A stretch of 64,000 nucleotides of DNA from Symsagittifera roscoffensis (GCF_963678635.1 NC_087070.1:31597704-31661703); one strand, 5' to 3'. Positions 1 to 11,302 are shown, numbered from the stretch's first letter. Translations and numbers: made by a program. The notes: generated by a model from the letters alone, not told the origin.

Positions 1-3000
1 TATAAGTGAATTGAGGTATCTAGCATCGAGAACGATTTTTAATGATTCTCTTTTAGCTAGAATGATAACGGGGTTGATAAATGTGTTGCCTTTTGGTTGT
101 TCTTCTTTGTTTACTGGTGATATAATGTTGTATTGTTCTAAAATATCGAGTAATCTGTTTACTTTATCATGTAAGTGAATTGGTACTTTACTTGCTCTCT
201 GTTTTTTGAAAACTGCGTCTGGTTTTAACGGGAGATGTAGTGATGAACTGATTTTCCCAACATCGAATTTTGATGTTGCATAGACTGATGAATATTTAAT
301 TAGCTGTTTGGCTAATTTTTCGAATTCGTCTTGTGTTATTTGTGAATGTTGGAAATTAAACATTGTTAAAAATTTCTGTTGGTCCTCTGTGTAGTTACTT
401 ATGTTGAATGTAGGTTTGAAATATGGAGTTTTTGTGAAATAATCCGTATTTCTATTTTCGTTACTTATTATATTATTTATAGATAATTCTTCATTAAGAA
501 TTGTAGATTGGCAAATATCTAGTAATTGGAGTATATTATTTACGCGATAGGCTTTTTCGTGTATTGGTGATATTGTAGCGTTGGTTTCACAATATCCTAA
601 AAGTCCTAAAGGTAATGTTACTTGGTAAGGTGTGTTGTTATAGACATGTAAGGAAATGATATCGGAATTCGAATTTTTCAAATATTTTATGGATGAGATT
701 GTGATTTTGAAAAATTTGTGAATAGGTTTGAATTCAAATTCTGACATATAAAATTTTTGTTTGTTTTGTTCTTTATCATATTGGTGAACTTGTTTGATTG
801 AAAAATTATAGATATTTCGTGATAGTGGTTTTAGGTGTTTTCTTTGTTTGTTAAATATCGGGTAGAATTTTGAAAAGAATGGTGGTTGTTTATTTAATCT
901 TTGAAAAAATGTTAAGGATGTTTCTTTTGTTTTTGTATATTTATCTTTGATTAATATTTTACTATTTAGTATGTTAATTGTTGGTATATACTTCGAAATA
1001 AATGGTATTCCAATGATATTATATTTAATGTCAGTGATATGGAATATTTGTTTAAATGGCTTATTTAAAATTTTGCTTTGTTCCATTGTTCTGGTGGGGA
1101 GGAGAAATAATTGGATTTTTCCGTAGTTTATCAATGTTGATCCTTGTGCTGTTGCTAACTTACTGGAGGTTTTAAGAGGTGTTAGCTTTGGGTGTAAAGT
1201 TTTTATTTCATTCCATGTGGGGATGTTTATTATGTTTGATTCTGCTCCTGAATCAATTAAAAAATCTATTTCAAGGTCTGGTGGTTGAAATTCTTTATTT
1301 CTTGGGCTTTCTAAGAGAAATGGTATTGTCCAAATTTTTTCTTTGGGTTGTTCTTTTTGTATATTTTGATAAATGTGGTTTGTATTCAAGCATTTTGTTT
1401 TGGTATTTTTATTGGTTTGATCTGTAGTGTTAATCTCGTTTGTTTCTTGCGTCGTTGGTGTGGAATTTATGGGTGTAGTGTAATAATTTTGAAGAAATTC
1501 TGATTGATTTTCATATATGTGTGATGAAAAGGGTTGTTCATATATGACAGATTCATAGTCATTTTCGACTTTTATCATATTGATAGAGAGAGTGTTTTCA
1601 GTATCACTTTCTGAATCTGATGATGTACAGTTTATTTGATTGAGTTGTAACGTATCAGTTACTGTGTCATCAATACCTGGAGGGTCTGATGTTGTTTCTG
1701 GATTAGATTGTACTTGATTGATTTGTCTTTGATGTTTAGGTGTACTACTTCTGTGGCGATTATTAGAATTATTATAGTTATTATTATTCCGGTGTGGTGA
1801 TTGGGAATAATTTCTATAACGATTATTATAACTTGAGTGTCGATTTTGTGAATTATTTCGTGATCTGTTTTGGTAATTATTGTTTGGTCTGTTATAGTTC
1901 GATCTATTATATGAGTTATTCCTTGATCGGTTGTTCGGGTAATTCTGGTTTCGGTTGTTTGAATAACTTCTATTTCGATTATAGGAGTAGTTTCTATTCC
2001 TATTGTATGATGAATTTCGTGATTGGTTGTTTGGATAGTAGTTATTTCTTGATTGGGAATTAGATCTAGAAACAAATCGTTGTGTATTTGAATTTGATCT
2101 GGAGTAGTTATTTCGACTATTTGGTCTATTGTAGTGATTTTGTGATGAATTATACGTGTTTCTTCGTTCTGGTGATCTTCCTCTATAACTTGAGTTATAT
2201 GGTGATTGATTTCTTGTATAATTTGTATTGTTCGGGAGTGGTTTTCCTGAACTGTTATTGCTGTGGACTGTTTTGTTCGGTAGATTTTGATCTTTTTTCA
2301 TGTATTGATAGAATGATTTATTTGGTTCTTTATATTTTTGAGGTTTATTTTGATTGTCTTGCTGTTTTTGTCTACATTCGGAAATACTATGTCCGTATCG
2401 TCGGCAATAATTACACCATTTTTTGAAAGATGGTTTGCCTTTAAAGTTTGGGTTCTTTTCGTAGATATTGAGTATTTCAGTGATTTTTTCAACGAGGTCT
2501 GTCTCTGATTCCTGTATATTATTAATATTAGTGGGAGTCGTTTCAATTCTGTTAACGTATTGTAATTTAAGATTTTCCGTTTCTTCTAGTTTCATCGTGA
2601 TTTCTGCTTGTTCTAATTTGTCTACTAGTTTTCGAAAATCTAAATCGGGTTCTCGAATTGAAGAAGGATGGGATGCTCTCTTTTTTATTGCTATTTTCCT
2701 TAATTGTGGTGTTAAGGTCATCATTAAGATTTCTGTCATCTTTGTGTTTTTATAGTCATGTGTATTTAATGAATATGCTTTTCGAACTAGTGTTTCGATT
2801 CGTACTGCTATTTGCTTGATGGTTTCGTTTGGTAATCTGCGAATTTCATTACATAAAACTCTTTGTTGTTGTTTGTTTCTTTCGGAGTCAAACATTTTTG
2901 AAAATTCTTGTGTAAATCTTTTCCAGTTTGATTTTATTTCTAGAGGTAGTACTGAAAACCATTTTTGGGCTGCGCCATCTAAGGTTGTTTGTATTAACGC

Positions 3001-4938
3001 TGTGCGTCGATGTATCCAGTTTTGATGTAGTGGCGTATTAATTGGTTCAGGTCCAATATTTAAAATCAGGTTTGCTGTTACTGCATTTAAATAATCTTCT
3101 ACAGAGTATTCAGGGTCTGTTCCTGTGAAAACCATTAAAGGTTTGTTTGATGTTATTGATGATCCACCCATAAGGTATGGATTCATTGTCATTTGTAATG
3201 ATTCTGCTGCATTTGGCATTTGAGAAAAATTTGAAAGTTGGTTTCTTGTTATTTCATGTTGTTGGAGATAATATGGGAGTGGTATTTCATTTTGCATTTG
3301 TGATGGTTGATACGAGTGTGCAGTCATTGGATTTTGTTGTTGAATTGGTTGAAAAGATTGTGTATTAATTAGATTTTGTTGTTGAATTGGTTGTTGATGT
3401 TGTGCATCTATTGGTTGTGGAGAAAAATTTCTATGATTTGTACGTGTTGTCTGTATTCCTTGCCTACGATATTCTTGAGTATTTTGTGCAAATATATCTG
3501 GTTGTAAGAAATCATCATCTGAGGATAAATAATCCATTTGATAAGATGTCTGTTTTTTATTTTTATTTTGTTGAAAAAATGGGTAATTTTCACTGTGATC
3601 CCGTGGAGGATTTGTTTGGAAATTTGTTGAATTAGGTTGGGCCATTGGGTTATCCCAATTTCGAGATCTTGTATATTGGTTAAAATTTCTTTGTGGTTGA
3701 TTATATGTTTTTGATGGATGTGTATAATTATAATTATGGTCTGCAAAGTTGTTTCTAGTGAATGTTTTGCGTGTTTTTGATGGTATTGTCATGGGTCTGT
3801 ATGTTTGGTAATCCATATGTGAATATTTAGGGGCAACCGAAGGTTTAACGGTTGATTGTAAGGTTACCTGTGTTTGTGAAGGATTTGTATTTCTTGGTGT
3901 TGTTAAATTTGGGCGTATTGGTGAAATACTTTGTTGTGTAGTTGTTGTGTGTACAATTTCTTCATTTATGAAGTGTGATGGTGTCTGGATATCTTGTTGA
4001 GTAAGATTCCTAGTTCCATTGAGGTTTTCATTGTGTATAACTGTAGAGTTTAAACTATTATTTTGTGTATCGGGTAAAAATGTATTATAGTTTAATGGTG
4101 TTGCATCAATTGTTAATGGTATTACTCTTACATAATCTCTTATGTAAGATATTGTACCTATTGCTTGACTTGAGATTGATTGTGGAAAGCTTATAAATGC
4201 GGGATGAGACCATTCGGGGTCCCAAACATAATCTGATTGTTCTGTGATAGCGGTATCATCGTTCGAATTTTGGGGTCTAAAATTTTTTCTTGCTTGTGCA
4301 ATTAAATCAATATTGTGTGTGAAATAATCTATTATGAACCATGCCAAAATTTTTTGTAGATCGTGTTTTGTATGTTGTGAAACGTCGTCTTTCGTGAAAT
4401 TTTCTTTAATGATGTTTAAATAACTAGAGAGTAGTGTGATTTCATGTCGTACTTTCAAATGTTTAGATGTTTCTGTCGGTGAGACATTTGTTATTGGGAT
4501 TTCGTTTTCTAATATCGAAATATAACTATATATTATTGCGAAAACTTCATTGGTGAATATGGAGTTTGCTCTTTGTGAGTTATGGTATTGGATGCTTTTT
4601 ATATATTCTGAAAAAACTTTTGAAAATTCTAAATCAAGATCGTCTGTTTGAATTGTATATTTTCTATTATTATGGTTTGGTGAGGTGAATTCTATGGAGT
4701 AGATTCCATACTGTTGTGTTATGTTGCATATATCTTTTAGATAGCGATCTATGATTTGTCTTTTGATTTTTACATCGGGGAACTCTGTTTTACATGGACT
4801 GATTCCGGGTTCAAATAAATTTACGAGTAAATTTTGACAAAATATGTGTTGTCCTCTATCAGTGTCTGCGTCCACTATAAAAGGAAAGATTTCATCATCA
4901 TCTGGGGTTTCGTCACCTGGGGTGTGCGTTGAACTCAT
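1..4938 (-). CDS. Gag-Pol polyprotein, partial (Gag, zinc knuckle, protease, start of RT)
   Basis: Start codon is the complement of 4936-4938, with the same MSSTHTPG beginning as copy 2. The frame is open for 1646 codons to the window edge, with no stop. It holds the Retrotrans_gag-like capsid region, a CCHC zinc knuckle (C-x2-C-x4-H-x4-C, around 2402-2415), an Asn/Arg/Ser/Tyr-rich stretch, the aspartic-protease motif DSGA, and the first RT block (LDARYLN) cut by the edge. Ty3/gypsy elements translate these domains as a polyprotein that is cut into structural and replication enzymes. The splice-donor-like CAG|GTGA just inside gag is kept, at about 4917. Unlike copy 2, no nonsense codon is visible, but the two positions that are broken in copy 2 fall beyond the edge, so integrity there is unknown. 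Confidence 0.93.
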   Translation of the reverse strand, partial: MSSTHTPGDETPDDDEIFPFIVDADTDRGQHIFCQNLLVNLFEPGISPCKTEFPDVKIKRQIIDRYLKDICNITQQYGIYSIEFTSPNHNNRKYTIQTDDLDLEFSKVFSEYIKSIQYHNSQRANSIFTNEVFAIIYSYISILENEIPITNVSPTETSKHLKVRHEITLLSSYLNIIKENFTKDDVSQHTKHDLQKILAWFIIDYFTHNIDLIAQARKNFRPQNSNDDTAITEQSDYVWDPEWSHPAFISFPQSISSQAIGTISYIRDYVRVIPLTIDATPLNYNTFLPDTQNNSLNSTVIHNENLNGTRNLTQQDIQTPSHFINEEIVHTTTTQQSISPIRPNLTTPRNTNPSQTQVTLQSTVKPSVAPKYSHMDYQTYRPMTIPSKTRKTFTRNNFADHNYNYTHPSKTYNQPQRNFNQYTRSRNWDNPMAQPNSTNFQTNPPRDHSENYPFFQQNKNKKQTSYQMDYLSSDDDFLQPDIFAQNTQEYRRQGIQTTRTNHRNFSPQPIDAQHQQPIQQQNLINTQSFQPIQQQNPMTAHSYQPSQMQNEIPLPYYLQQHEITRNQLSNFSQMPNAAESLQMTMNPYLMGGSSITSNKPLMVFTGTDPEYSVEDYLNAVTANLILNIGPEPINTPLHQNWIHRRTALIQTTLDGAAQKWFSVLPLEIKSNWKRFTQEFSKMFDSERNKQQQRVLCNEIRRLPNETIKQIAVRIETLVRKAYSLNTHDYKNTKMTEILMMTLTPQLRKIAIKKRASHPSSIREPDLDFRKLVDKLEQAEITMKLEETENLKLQYVNRIETTPTNINNIQESETDLVEKITEILNIYEKNPNFKGKPSFKKWCNYCRRYGHSISECRQKQQDNQNKPQKYKEPNKSFYQYMKKDQNLPNKTVHSNNSSGKPLPNNTNYTRNQSPYNSSYRGRSPERRNTYNSSQNHYNRPNSRNNYSRSNSNTQRFVSRSNSQSRNNYYPNNQSRNSSYNRNRNYSYNRNRSYSNNRNQNYPNNRSRNNSYNRSNYNRPNNNYQNRSRNNSQNRHSSYNNRYRNYSQSPHRNNNNYNNSNNRHRSSTPKHQRQINQVQSNPETTSDPPGIDDTVTDTLQLNQINCTSSDSESDTENTLSINMIKVENDYESVIYEQPFSSHIYENQSEFLQNYYTTPINSTPTTQETNEINTTDQTNKNTKTKCLNTNHIYQNIQKEQPKEKIWTIPFLLESPRNKEFQPPDLEIDFLIDSGAESNIINIPTWNEIKTLHPKLTPLKTSSKLATAQGSTLINYGKIQLFLLPTRTMEQSKILNKPFKQIFHITDIKYNIIGIPFISKYIPTINILNSKILIKDKYTKTKETSLTFFQRLNKQPPFFSKFYPIFNKQRKHLKPLSRNIYNFSIKQVHQYDKEQNKQKFYMSEFEFKPIHKFFKITISSIKYLKNSNSDIISLHVYNNTPYQVTLPLGLLGYCETNATISPIHEKAYRVNNILQLLDICQSTILNEELSINNIISNENRNTDYFTKTPYFKPTFNISNYTEDQQKFLTMFNFQHSQITQDEFEKLAKQLIKYSSVYATSKFDVGKISSSLHLPLKPDAVFKKQRASKVPIHLHDKVNRLLDILEQYNIISPVNKEEQPKGNTFINPVIILAKRESLKIVLDARYLNSLI

Positions 4939-5380
4939 TTTTCCGTTCGATGACTGTTAATATGTAATTATTAATGTGTCGAATTGGTTGATTCCAATTG
5001 TATAGATGTACTGGTTTGTGTTTGTACTGTTTTTTTATTCTTCTTTTTCCTCTTTGTGATGAATTTGAAGTTGTTTCTGAGTCAGAAAAATATAATTGAT
5101 CGTGAATTGGGCAATTTCTATCTATTGATTCTTTTAGTTTGTAAAGTTCGTCTAAACTGTTGGTTTCTGATTCTGAAAATGCGTTTCGATTTTTTGAAAA
5201 TCTTTTTCGTGTTATTTGTCTTTGTTTAGTTATTATTTTTCTCTTTAGTGTTTGTCGTTTTGTTCGAATGTATCCAACTGTTTGTGTATGAGGTGTGATT
5301 ACAAGGTCGTATTTTTTGTTATCTATTTCACAATTGTGTAAAACGATTGTTTGTTTATTTCCTAGGTTTTTAAATGACAT
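4913..5380 (-). CDS. Leader ORF of 155 codons overlapping the gag start (copy 1)
   Basis: This 155-residue reading frame lies upstream of gag, in a different frame, and overlaps its start by 26 nt. It differs from its copy-2 counterpart at one residue seen in translation (Arg/Lys around residue 88). The middle is very basic (repeated K/R between residues 40 and 65), followed by an acidic/serine run (SESETNS, SDSETTS) and a second basic patch (RGKRRIKKQYKHK). That pattern would suit a nucleic-acid-binding or regulatory protein, but I recognise no domain. Whether it is translated is unknown. Its preservation in two independent insertions argues for function, though both copies may be young. Confidence 0.5.
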   Translation of the reverse strand: MSFKNLGNKQTIVLHNCEIDNKKYDLVITPHTQTVGYIRTKRQTLKRKIITKQRQITRKRFSKNRNAFSESETNSLDELYKLKESIDRNCPIHDQLYFSDSETTSNSSQRGKRRIKKQYKHKPVHLYNWNQPIRHINNYILTVIERKNEFNAHPR

Positions 5381-6311
5381 AAGGTTTAGAATGACGGATG
5401 CAAAAGGTTGTTAAATGATTTCTATTTTCCTAAACTGTTAGTTCTTACGATTTTTTGGTTAGCTTAACCTGGGTCTATTTGTTCAGGGTTGGAGAGAAAA
5501 GTATATCGATTCCGAAGAATGATTTTTTACTTTCTCGTGGCTAGTATAAGTTAAGGTGTTAACTTACTTAATCTTACTTAGGGGTAGTGATTGTGTTCGA
5601 GGGTTGGAGAATAGTAAATCGATCCACAAGGTTCAGGTATAATTAGAACGCGAGTAGTTCGTTAGATACTATTTTAAACTTACTAAGTCTAAGATTTATC
5701 CTGGGTCTGGTAAGAGGGGGGGTCAAGTGAAGGATGAATAACCGAAGTTCTTCACTGTTTATCCTAATTTGAATGATTAGTTTTGTTTAAAAAATTTCTA
5801 TTAGTCTTGGGTCTTTAGAAAGGGTTGGGTAGTGAATCGACGTTTGAGGTCGTTAGACACTAATTAAGTGGGTGGGGGAGAACAAAGTTGTTCTGTTTGA
5901 TCCAAGGATAAGCCTTGATGATCAAATTTGAAATTTAATTAAGTAGAAAATGATTTAAGATCCAAGGATAAGCCTTGATGATCTGGTTTTAAAATTAAGT
6001 GAATTTAAGTTTTAATAAAATTTTAAATGTGTGTAAAGGAAAGATTTAGTGTTTTGATGATATTAGTGGGTTTATGATTGCTGTTATGTTTTAGGTGATG
6101 GAGCTGGAACAACAGGATGATTTATGATTACTAACCATTTATTGTCATGCTACTAATTTTTATTTTTATTTTTCAATAAATATTTTTCAAACATATTGTA
6201 TATTACTGCAGAGTTTTAGGAAAACGATCTTAGATCTTTTTATCAATCGTTATTGTATATTAATAATTTTGTTTAGCGCCTGAAATGATTTTGAAGAGTA
6301 ACTTCAAGGTT
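5381..6311 (-). other. Untranslated leader of LTR element copy 1, with two 25-bp hairpin repeats
   Basis: This is leader RNA between the two small leader ORFs. Two identical 25-bp repeats at 5899-5923 and 5959-5983 lie exactly 60 bp apart. Each contains the inverted pair CAAGG/CCTTG around a 5-nt loop. The arrangement is the same in copy 2. No other gene is seen. Confidence 0.7.
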
Positions 6312-6545
6312 TTATGTTTGCAAATGGAAATCTAAATTCATTGCAAGTAGTATTCTAAATATAAAAGTTTGTTCTGGCTTTTGCCGAACTATCATATAAC
6401 TATACGGCAAGTTTCTACTTTGTCGTATGTCGTCTTTGGTTCGAGGTCTTCTTCCAATTCCGGGTAGTTCTGTTATGGTTCGGAATATTGGCTCTGATCT
6501 ATTGAGTCGTAGAGACATTTCGATTAAATTATTGTCGTATAACAT
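6312..6545 (-). CDS. Leader ORF of 77 codons (copy 1)
   Basis: This is the first ORF downstream of the primer-binding site, starting 87 nt inside the LTR boundary. Its 77-residue product is identical to the one in copy 2. It is Arg-rich in the middle (GIGRRPRTKDDIRQSR) and has no recognisable domain. It could be a small regulatory peptide, an upstream ORF that tunes gag translation, or chance. The identical translation in two insertions mainly shows that they are closely related. Confidence 0.4.
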   Translation of the reverse strand: MLYDNNLIEMSLRLNRSEPIFRTITELPGIGRRPRTKDDIRQSRNLPYSYMIVRQKPEQTFIFRILLAMNLDFHLQT

Positions 6546-6613
6546 TTTGTAAATGTTTTTGTCTAATTTCTAATCTATTTTGGTTAATTCTAATCTATTA
6601 AGGTCTTGTTCGA

Positions 6614-6630
6614 GACTTATGGTCGCACCA
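6614..6630 (-). promoter_or_regulatory. Primer-binding site (copy 1)
   Basis: On the minus strand, TGGTGCGACCATAAGTC starts 2 nt inside the LTR end. TGG at this spacing is the standard start of a tRNA-primer complement. It is identical to the site in copy 2. I cannot name the tRNA with confidence. Confidence 0.65.
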
Positions 6631-6632
6631 GA

Positions 6633-7042
6633 TGAGTTAGGACTGGGGTGTATAACTCATAGAGTAATTTCGGATAGGGTACACCGTCTGCTCGTCACGC
6701 TATCTTATTTTCGGCCGGATAGATTCGTGCAACTTCTTAGTCTAATACCGATCCTAATCTTACTCTTATACTATCTAGTCTCAGGTTGTTTAACTAGTCT
6801 CTGCTAGGCTCAATAGATCTAGGGTATACTGGTTTATTGCGGCTGCTGAAGTGCTCGGGAGAGTCCAACTAATTTCTAAGTTAAATTCAAATCTCTCTGG
6901 TGCTGAAATTACAAGTAACTTCAGCACTTACAAATAAGTGGGTTGTTAGTTAGATGGATCATGATTGGTTAATATTAAATACTTTACATTGGTAAAACGT
7001 TTAATTTATCCAATCATAAAATGTAGTTTAGATCAGGTTCCA
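6633..7042 (-). repeat. 5' LTR of LTR element copy 1 (410 bp)
   Basis: On the minus strand it begins TGGAACCTGATC and ends in CTAACTCA (TG...CA). It matches both LTRs of copy 2 almost throughout. The visible differences are around 6640-6660, where it reads two bases longer. It contains AATAAA and the 8-bp inverted repeat GTGCTGAA/TTCAGCAC, like the other LTRs. Confidence 0.95.
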
Positions 7043-7310
7043 GATTTCCCGCGAGACAATTTTAGCGAAACCTTGCTAGACCTATATGTTGGGTAGTTGT
7101 TTTTAGTGTAAATGATTTATAATCAAATTTTTGATCCGTAATCAGAGGCAAAACAGTTATCAACTTCTTTGTTGTAGAATCCGAGTCTTATTGACAATTC
7201 TGACGTTGCTTGAGTTTCCTCACTGGGTTGGTAATGTGTTCTTTTTCTAGTATAATTTCATTTTAGACTTAGCTTCGGAAAATCATTATCGCAAAATGAC
7301 ATTTTGAATT
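7043..7310. other. Flank of LTR element copy 1, nothing recognised
   Basis: AT-rich sequence between the LTR and the first R1 repeat. It is not homologous to the flank of copy 2. No ORF or motif could be supported. Confidence 0.5.
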
Positions 7311-7858
7311 ATTGTTCCGACTTTCGATACGAAAGTAACGGAATATTTGTGCTCGGGGTGGGTTTTTTTTTCTTCAGACAAATTTCGACTTTTTAACTAG
7401 CCATTTTTGACGGAATTTTTTAATATCATTCAAAAGGTATTGTTGTCCTGAGCTTAAATTTGAAAAGGCATTTCACCTGTGATCATTTTTCGTAAAGTTA
7501 TGAGGGTTTAAAGATTGCCATTTTGGCCGTTTTGATCAATTTGGGACAATTAACGCGCGATATAATTCGCGCTATTAACGCGTAAGCGGAGATTTAATCC
7601 GTCTTATAAATCGTTCCAAATTTGTTGAACGAAGCTTATTTGCCGTAATTGATTTGTTACAAGGAACGAAATCTATTTTTTTGTACTTTATATGGCGTGT
7701 GGGGAGGATTTTCATAAAAAATTTTCAAATTTTAGAAAAAAAAATTTCATTTTTTTTTATTTCATTTAATTTTTTTAAATGTTATTACTGCTGCTCCATA
7801 AACCTTAAAAGGCAGTCGGAACGTTCAGGGCTTCGCCCTGATACGAGCAGTCTTGTTT
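7311..7858 (+). repeat. Interspersed repeat R1, copy 1 (~548 bp)
   Basis: One of three near-full copies in the spacer (others at 9439 and 14849). It begins TTGTTCCGACTTTCG, with a short palindrome (CTTTCGATACGAAAG). It continues through shared blocks (TTTTTAACTAGCCA, AACGCGTAAGCGGAGATTTA, GTACTTTATATGGCG). It ends with AGTCGGAAC and a hairpin (CAGGGCTTCGCCCTG) followed by ATACGAGCAGTCTTG. GTTCCGACT near the start and AGTCGGAAC near the end are perfect 9-bp inverted repeats, suggesting a non-autonomous transposon. It has no coding capacity. Confidence 0.85.
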
Positions 7859-9438
7859 ACTTTGTACTGGGTTCTTTGCTTTGTTAGTTATTTTGAGCTC
7901 GGAATTTCAACTCTGAACACAGTCTTTTCATTGACGCTGAACACTGTTTTTTCATTGGGCCTTTTCTTCACATGCTTGTTGTTAACTGTCTTAAGGATAG
8001 GATTGGCTTTGTCAGAAAAATTATCTGTTTAATTCGTCGTTTTTTTTGTTCCTACCATCCTAACTTTGTGTTTTAGTTTTTTTCCCTATTGTTCCTATTG
8101 TTTCCACACAAAATAATCATCAGACTGGATTGAGTGATATATCATATTGAAGCCTTTTCGATCGGGATTCGAACCGCATTAAAAACTCTCAAATTTGTTT
8201 TCTAGTGTCGAGAAAAACCGGTCTGAAATTTTTATTTTTTCATCTAATTTAGAGCGTTGGAGGACTGCGAGCTGGCCTATTTAAGCTTAATTTAGGCCTG
8301 TTACAATAGCTTAATTAAGCTTAAGTTAAAATTCACTCAAGTAAAATTAGTTTTTAGAGATATTTATTGCCCTTTTGGTAATCAAAAACCTCGAAAATGA
8401 AAATCAAAAAAATCTGCAAAAAAAAATTGAAAAAGTTTGTGATTTTTGTGTTTTTCTAGTCATTTTTCTTTAGAATTTATTATCCGGGTTGCCTATCTTA
8501 CTAGGACTGTCGAATATACCTGAATTAGGGTTTAATGTCAGATTCGTTTATCACACCACGCAGAAAAAGCTACAACAATTAGAAAAAAATGTTTGGTAGA
8601 TTTTTAAAGACTATGGTCGAAACGTTCTCTGCGATTTGCACATTAACCGGCTATTCTTGTTTTTCTTTTTTTGTTTTTTAACGCAAAATCAGGTACCACG
8701 ATTAATCATCGGACTGGGTTGACTAATATATCATATTGAAGCTCTTTTCGTCGGAAATCGAACTACAGTAAAAAAAATTCTCAAGTTTCATTTCTAGCGT
8801 CGCAAAATCCTCAAGTTTCATGCAGTAAAATCCTCAAGTCGGAGTAAAAAATTTTCAAGTTTCATTTCTCGCGTCGCAAAATCAGGTAACACGATTAATC
8901 ATTGGACTGGGTTGACTAATATATCATATTAAAGCTCTTTTCGTCAAAAATCTAACTACAGTAAAAATTTCTCAAGTTTCATCTCTAGCGTCGAGAAAAA
9001 CCGGTTTGATTTTTTTTTAAATTTTTCGTCTAATTTCTAGCGTTCGAAGTTTAATTTAGGCAATTTAATCAAATTCAATTATGCTTAATTTATGATTTAC
9101 TCGACTAAAAATGTTTTTGGAGATGTTTAATGCCCGTTTGGCTTAATGCCCATTTGCTTTAATGCCCAATTTTTAAACAAATTTCTGCGAAAAAAATTGG
9201 AAACATTTTTTGACTTTTTAAATTTTTTTTAAGTAATTTTTCCTTGAAATTTGTTATCCGGTTTGCCTATTATAGTAGGACTGTCTGAATTTTGGTTTTA
9301 TGTAAGATTCTTTTATCACACCACGCAGAAAAAGCTACACTATCTTGAAAAAATTTTTAGCTAGAATTTTAAAGACTATAGTTGGAACAGTCTGTGCTAC
9401 TTGCACAGTAATCGGCTTTACTTATTTTTCGTTTTTTT
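7859..9438. repeat. Non-coding spacer with R2 short repeats
   Basis: No gene seen. A second repeat family (R2) recurs at about 8118-8240, 8706-8815, 8895-9010, and again at 9995-10110. Its shared blocks are GACTGGGTTGACTAATATAT, CATATTGAAGC and, further on, GTCGAGAAAAACCGG. The copies are diverged and direct. The stretch 8580-9300 also repeats a longer piece, seen as two occurrences of TTTATCACACCACGCAGAAA and the following AAGCTACA. Confidence 0.6.
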
Positions 9439-9968
9439 TGTTCCGACTTTCGATACGAAAGTAACGGAATATTTGTGCTCGGGTTGGGTTTTTTTTTTCT
9501 TCAGACAAATTTCGACTTTTTAACTAGCCATTTTTGACGGAAAAGATATCGTTCAAAAGGTATTGTTGTCTTGAGCTCAAATTTGAAAAGATATTTTACC
9601 TGTGATCATTTTTCGTAAAGTTATATGGGTTTAAAGATTGGCATTTTGGCCAATTTGGGACAATTAACGCGCGATATATTCCGCGCTTTTAACGCGTCAG
9701 CGGAGATTTAATCCGTTCTAGAAATCGTTCCAAATTGGTTGAAATAAGCGTATTTGCCATAATTGATTGTTACTAGCAGCAAAATCTCTTCTTTTGTACT
9801 TTATATGGCGCGTGGGGGGATGATTTTCAGAAAAAATTTCAATTTTCAGAAGAAAAAAATTTCATTTCGTTTTATTACATTCAATTTTCTTATGTTATTA
9901 CTGCTCCATAAACCTTAAAAGGCATTCGGAACATTCAGGGCTTCGCCCTGATACGAGCAGTCTTGTTT
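9439..9968 (+). repeat. Interspersed repeat R1, copy 2 (~530 bp)
   Basis: Same start block and terminal hairpin as the copy at 7311, in the same orientation, with small indels such as a shorter segment near 9540. The inner end reads CATTCGGAACATTCAGGGC, so its terminal inverted repeat is slightly decayed. Confidence 0.85.
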
Positions 9969-11302
9969 CCTTTCATCACGCAAAATCAGCTACCACAGAT
10001 TAATATCGGAGAGAGTTGAGTATTATATCATCTTAAAGCCCTTCCAGTCGTGATTCGAACAATATTTCCACAAAATGCCTGTGTCGAGAAAATGTTTTTT
10101 GATTTTTAGTTTAGTTTTGGGTCCTTCAAAAGATCGTTGGGAGGGTAATATTCTCAATTTGAGAGTAAAACAAGCTTTCAAATAATCCAAATTTTCATCG
10201 ATGGCAAAATAATATTTTCGAGTTGTTTTAAAGTTAGTTCAAAAAACAAAAATTTTAGATTTTACGTCATGAGAGAACAAATTTGGTTTTTTGAATAGAA
10301 ATAAGGGCTGAAAATTTTCAATGGGATATCAGACTTTGCACCCTTTGAGGTTTCTTTTAGATAGTAATACGGGGAATAAATTTTTTCTTTGTTAGATTTG
10401 GCATTAACAATTAGATAGGGCTAAAATTGGAATGATACAACTTTGAAGATTTATAGATAATTAAAACGTATAAATCCTCTGCAACCTTATTTTGTGAGCT
10501 TATGGGAATTTAAAAATTGCTCCTTGTTGCCAGCCAGTAATTAGATCTGGGTATTGCAAATTGGGATATCTTGTGCCGGCTATATACCAGTAATCCATTG
10601 TACCATTACAGCGTGTGCGACGAATTAATACAGAAAAAGTCATTTCGAATTGAAATGAGACATTTTAACTGTTCTTATTCACTTGTTACTAGATGATATA
10701 CTTACCACTAGGAGCAGAAAAATTGGGTAGCAAAAGTCTTTTTTCATAACATTACGAGGCGTAACTGTGTAGTTTGTGAGTTCTAAGAGCAATCCGCAAT
10801 GAAAATTGCTATTATTGATCGCTCTTTGTTCTTGTGTTTTTTTGACTTAAAACGTAGAAAACACCAATTTTAAATACCTTCAGTTTTGTCTGATAAACAC
10901 ATAAACTAGCTTTTTGCAACTTTTCCATCTCTATTTTCTAACAATCACGCAGAATTTTTTCAGAATACTGAAAACCCTTTCAAATTTACGTGATGTTATC
11001 CGTGAATGAAGGATTTGGCAGAACTTTTTAATCGTGGGCTCCAGTTTTAGACTCGTCTAGAACAGGTTTTGCTATTTTTATGGCAAATAAGGCAAAATCT
11101 AGGCAAAATCGGCAAAAATATATGTTTTTTCTTACTTTTTGAACTTAATTAAACTTGGTTAAGTATAAAAAAAGTAAAACAATTAGTTTTTTTGCTCTCT
11201 GCACATTACTATAACCTTGTGTGCGGTGCGAGGAAAAGGAGGACTAGATTTACCAAAAACATGAGAAAATTCAGTGGAGTGGTTTGAAACAAATATACTT
11301 CA
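9969..11302. other. Non-coding AT-rich spacer
   Basis: No supported gene. An R2-like fragment sits at about 9995-10110. The stretch 10520-10640 is less AT-rich and briefly open on the minus strand, but has no convincing splice sites (see rejected items). Confidence 0.5.

Larger units (their letters stand above)
1..7042 (-). mobile_element. Giant Ty3/gypsy-type LTR element, copy 1 (5' part; truncated by window edge)
   Basis: Reading the minus strand from 7042 downward gives a 410-bp LTR, a primer-binding site, a leader with a 77-codon ORF and two hairpin repeats, a 155-codon ORF, and gag-pol running off the left edge inside reverse transcriptase. The order and sequence match the complete copy at 16454-35370 throughout. 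From the gag start codon to the edge both copies span exactly 4938 nt, so there is no net indel. The leader is 1694 nt here and 1696 nt in copy 2. The LTR is 2 bp longer than in copy 2, because of a local change near its inner end. The outer flank differs from that of copy 2, so this is a separate insertion and not a duplicated segment. The rest of the element, including its 3' LTR, lies left of the window. Confidence 0.95.

Noticed and set aside
7311-9968. R1 as a Helitron
   Set aside because: It has a 3' hairpin, but no 5' TC/3' CTRR pair at plausible ends and it has internal inverted GTTCCGACT termini; class left open.
10520-10650. Minus-strand stretch with protein-like translation (CNGTMDYWYIAGTRYPNLQY)
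   Set aside because: Only ~45 codons, ended by a stop, with no good acceptor or donor and no partner exon. Could be an exon remnant, but I cannot support it.
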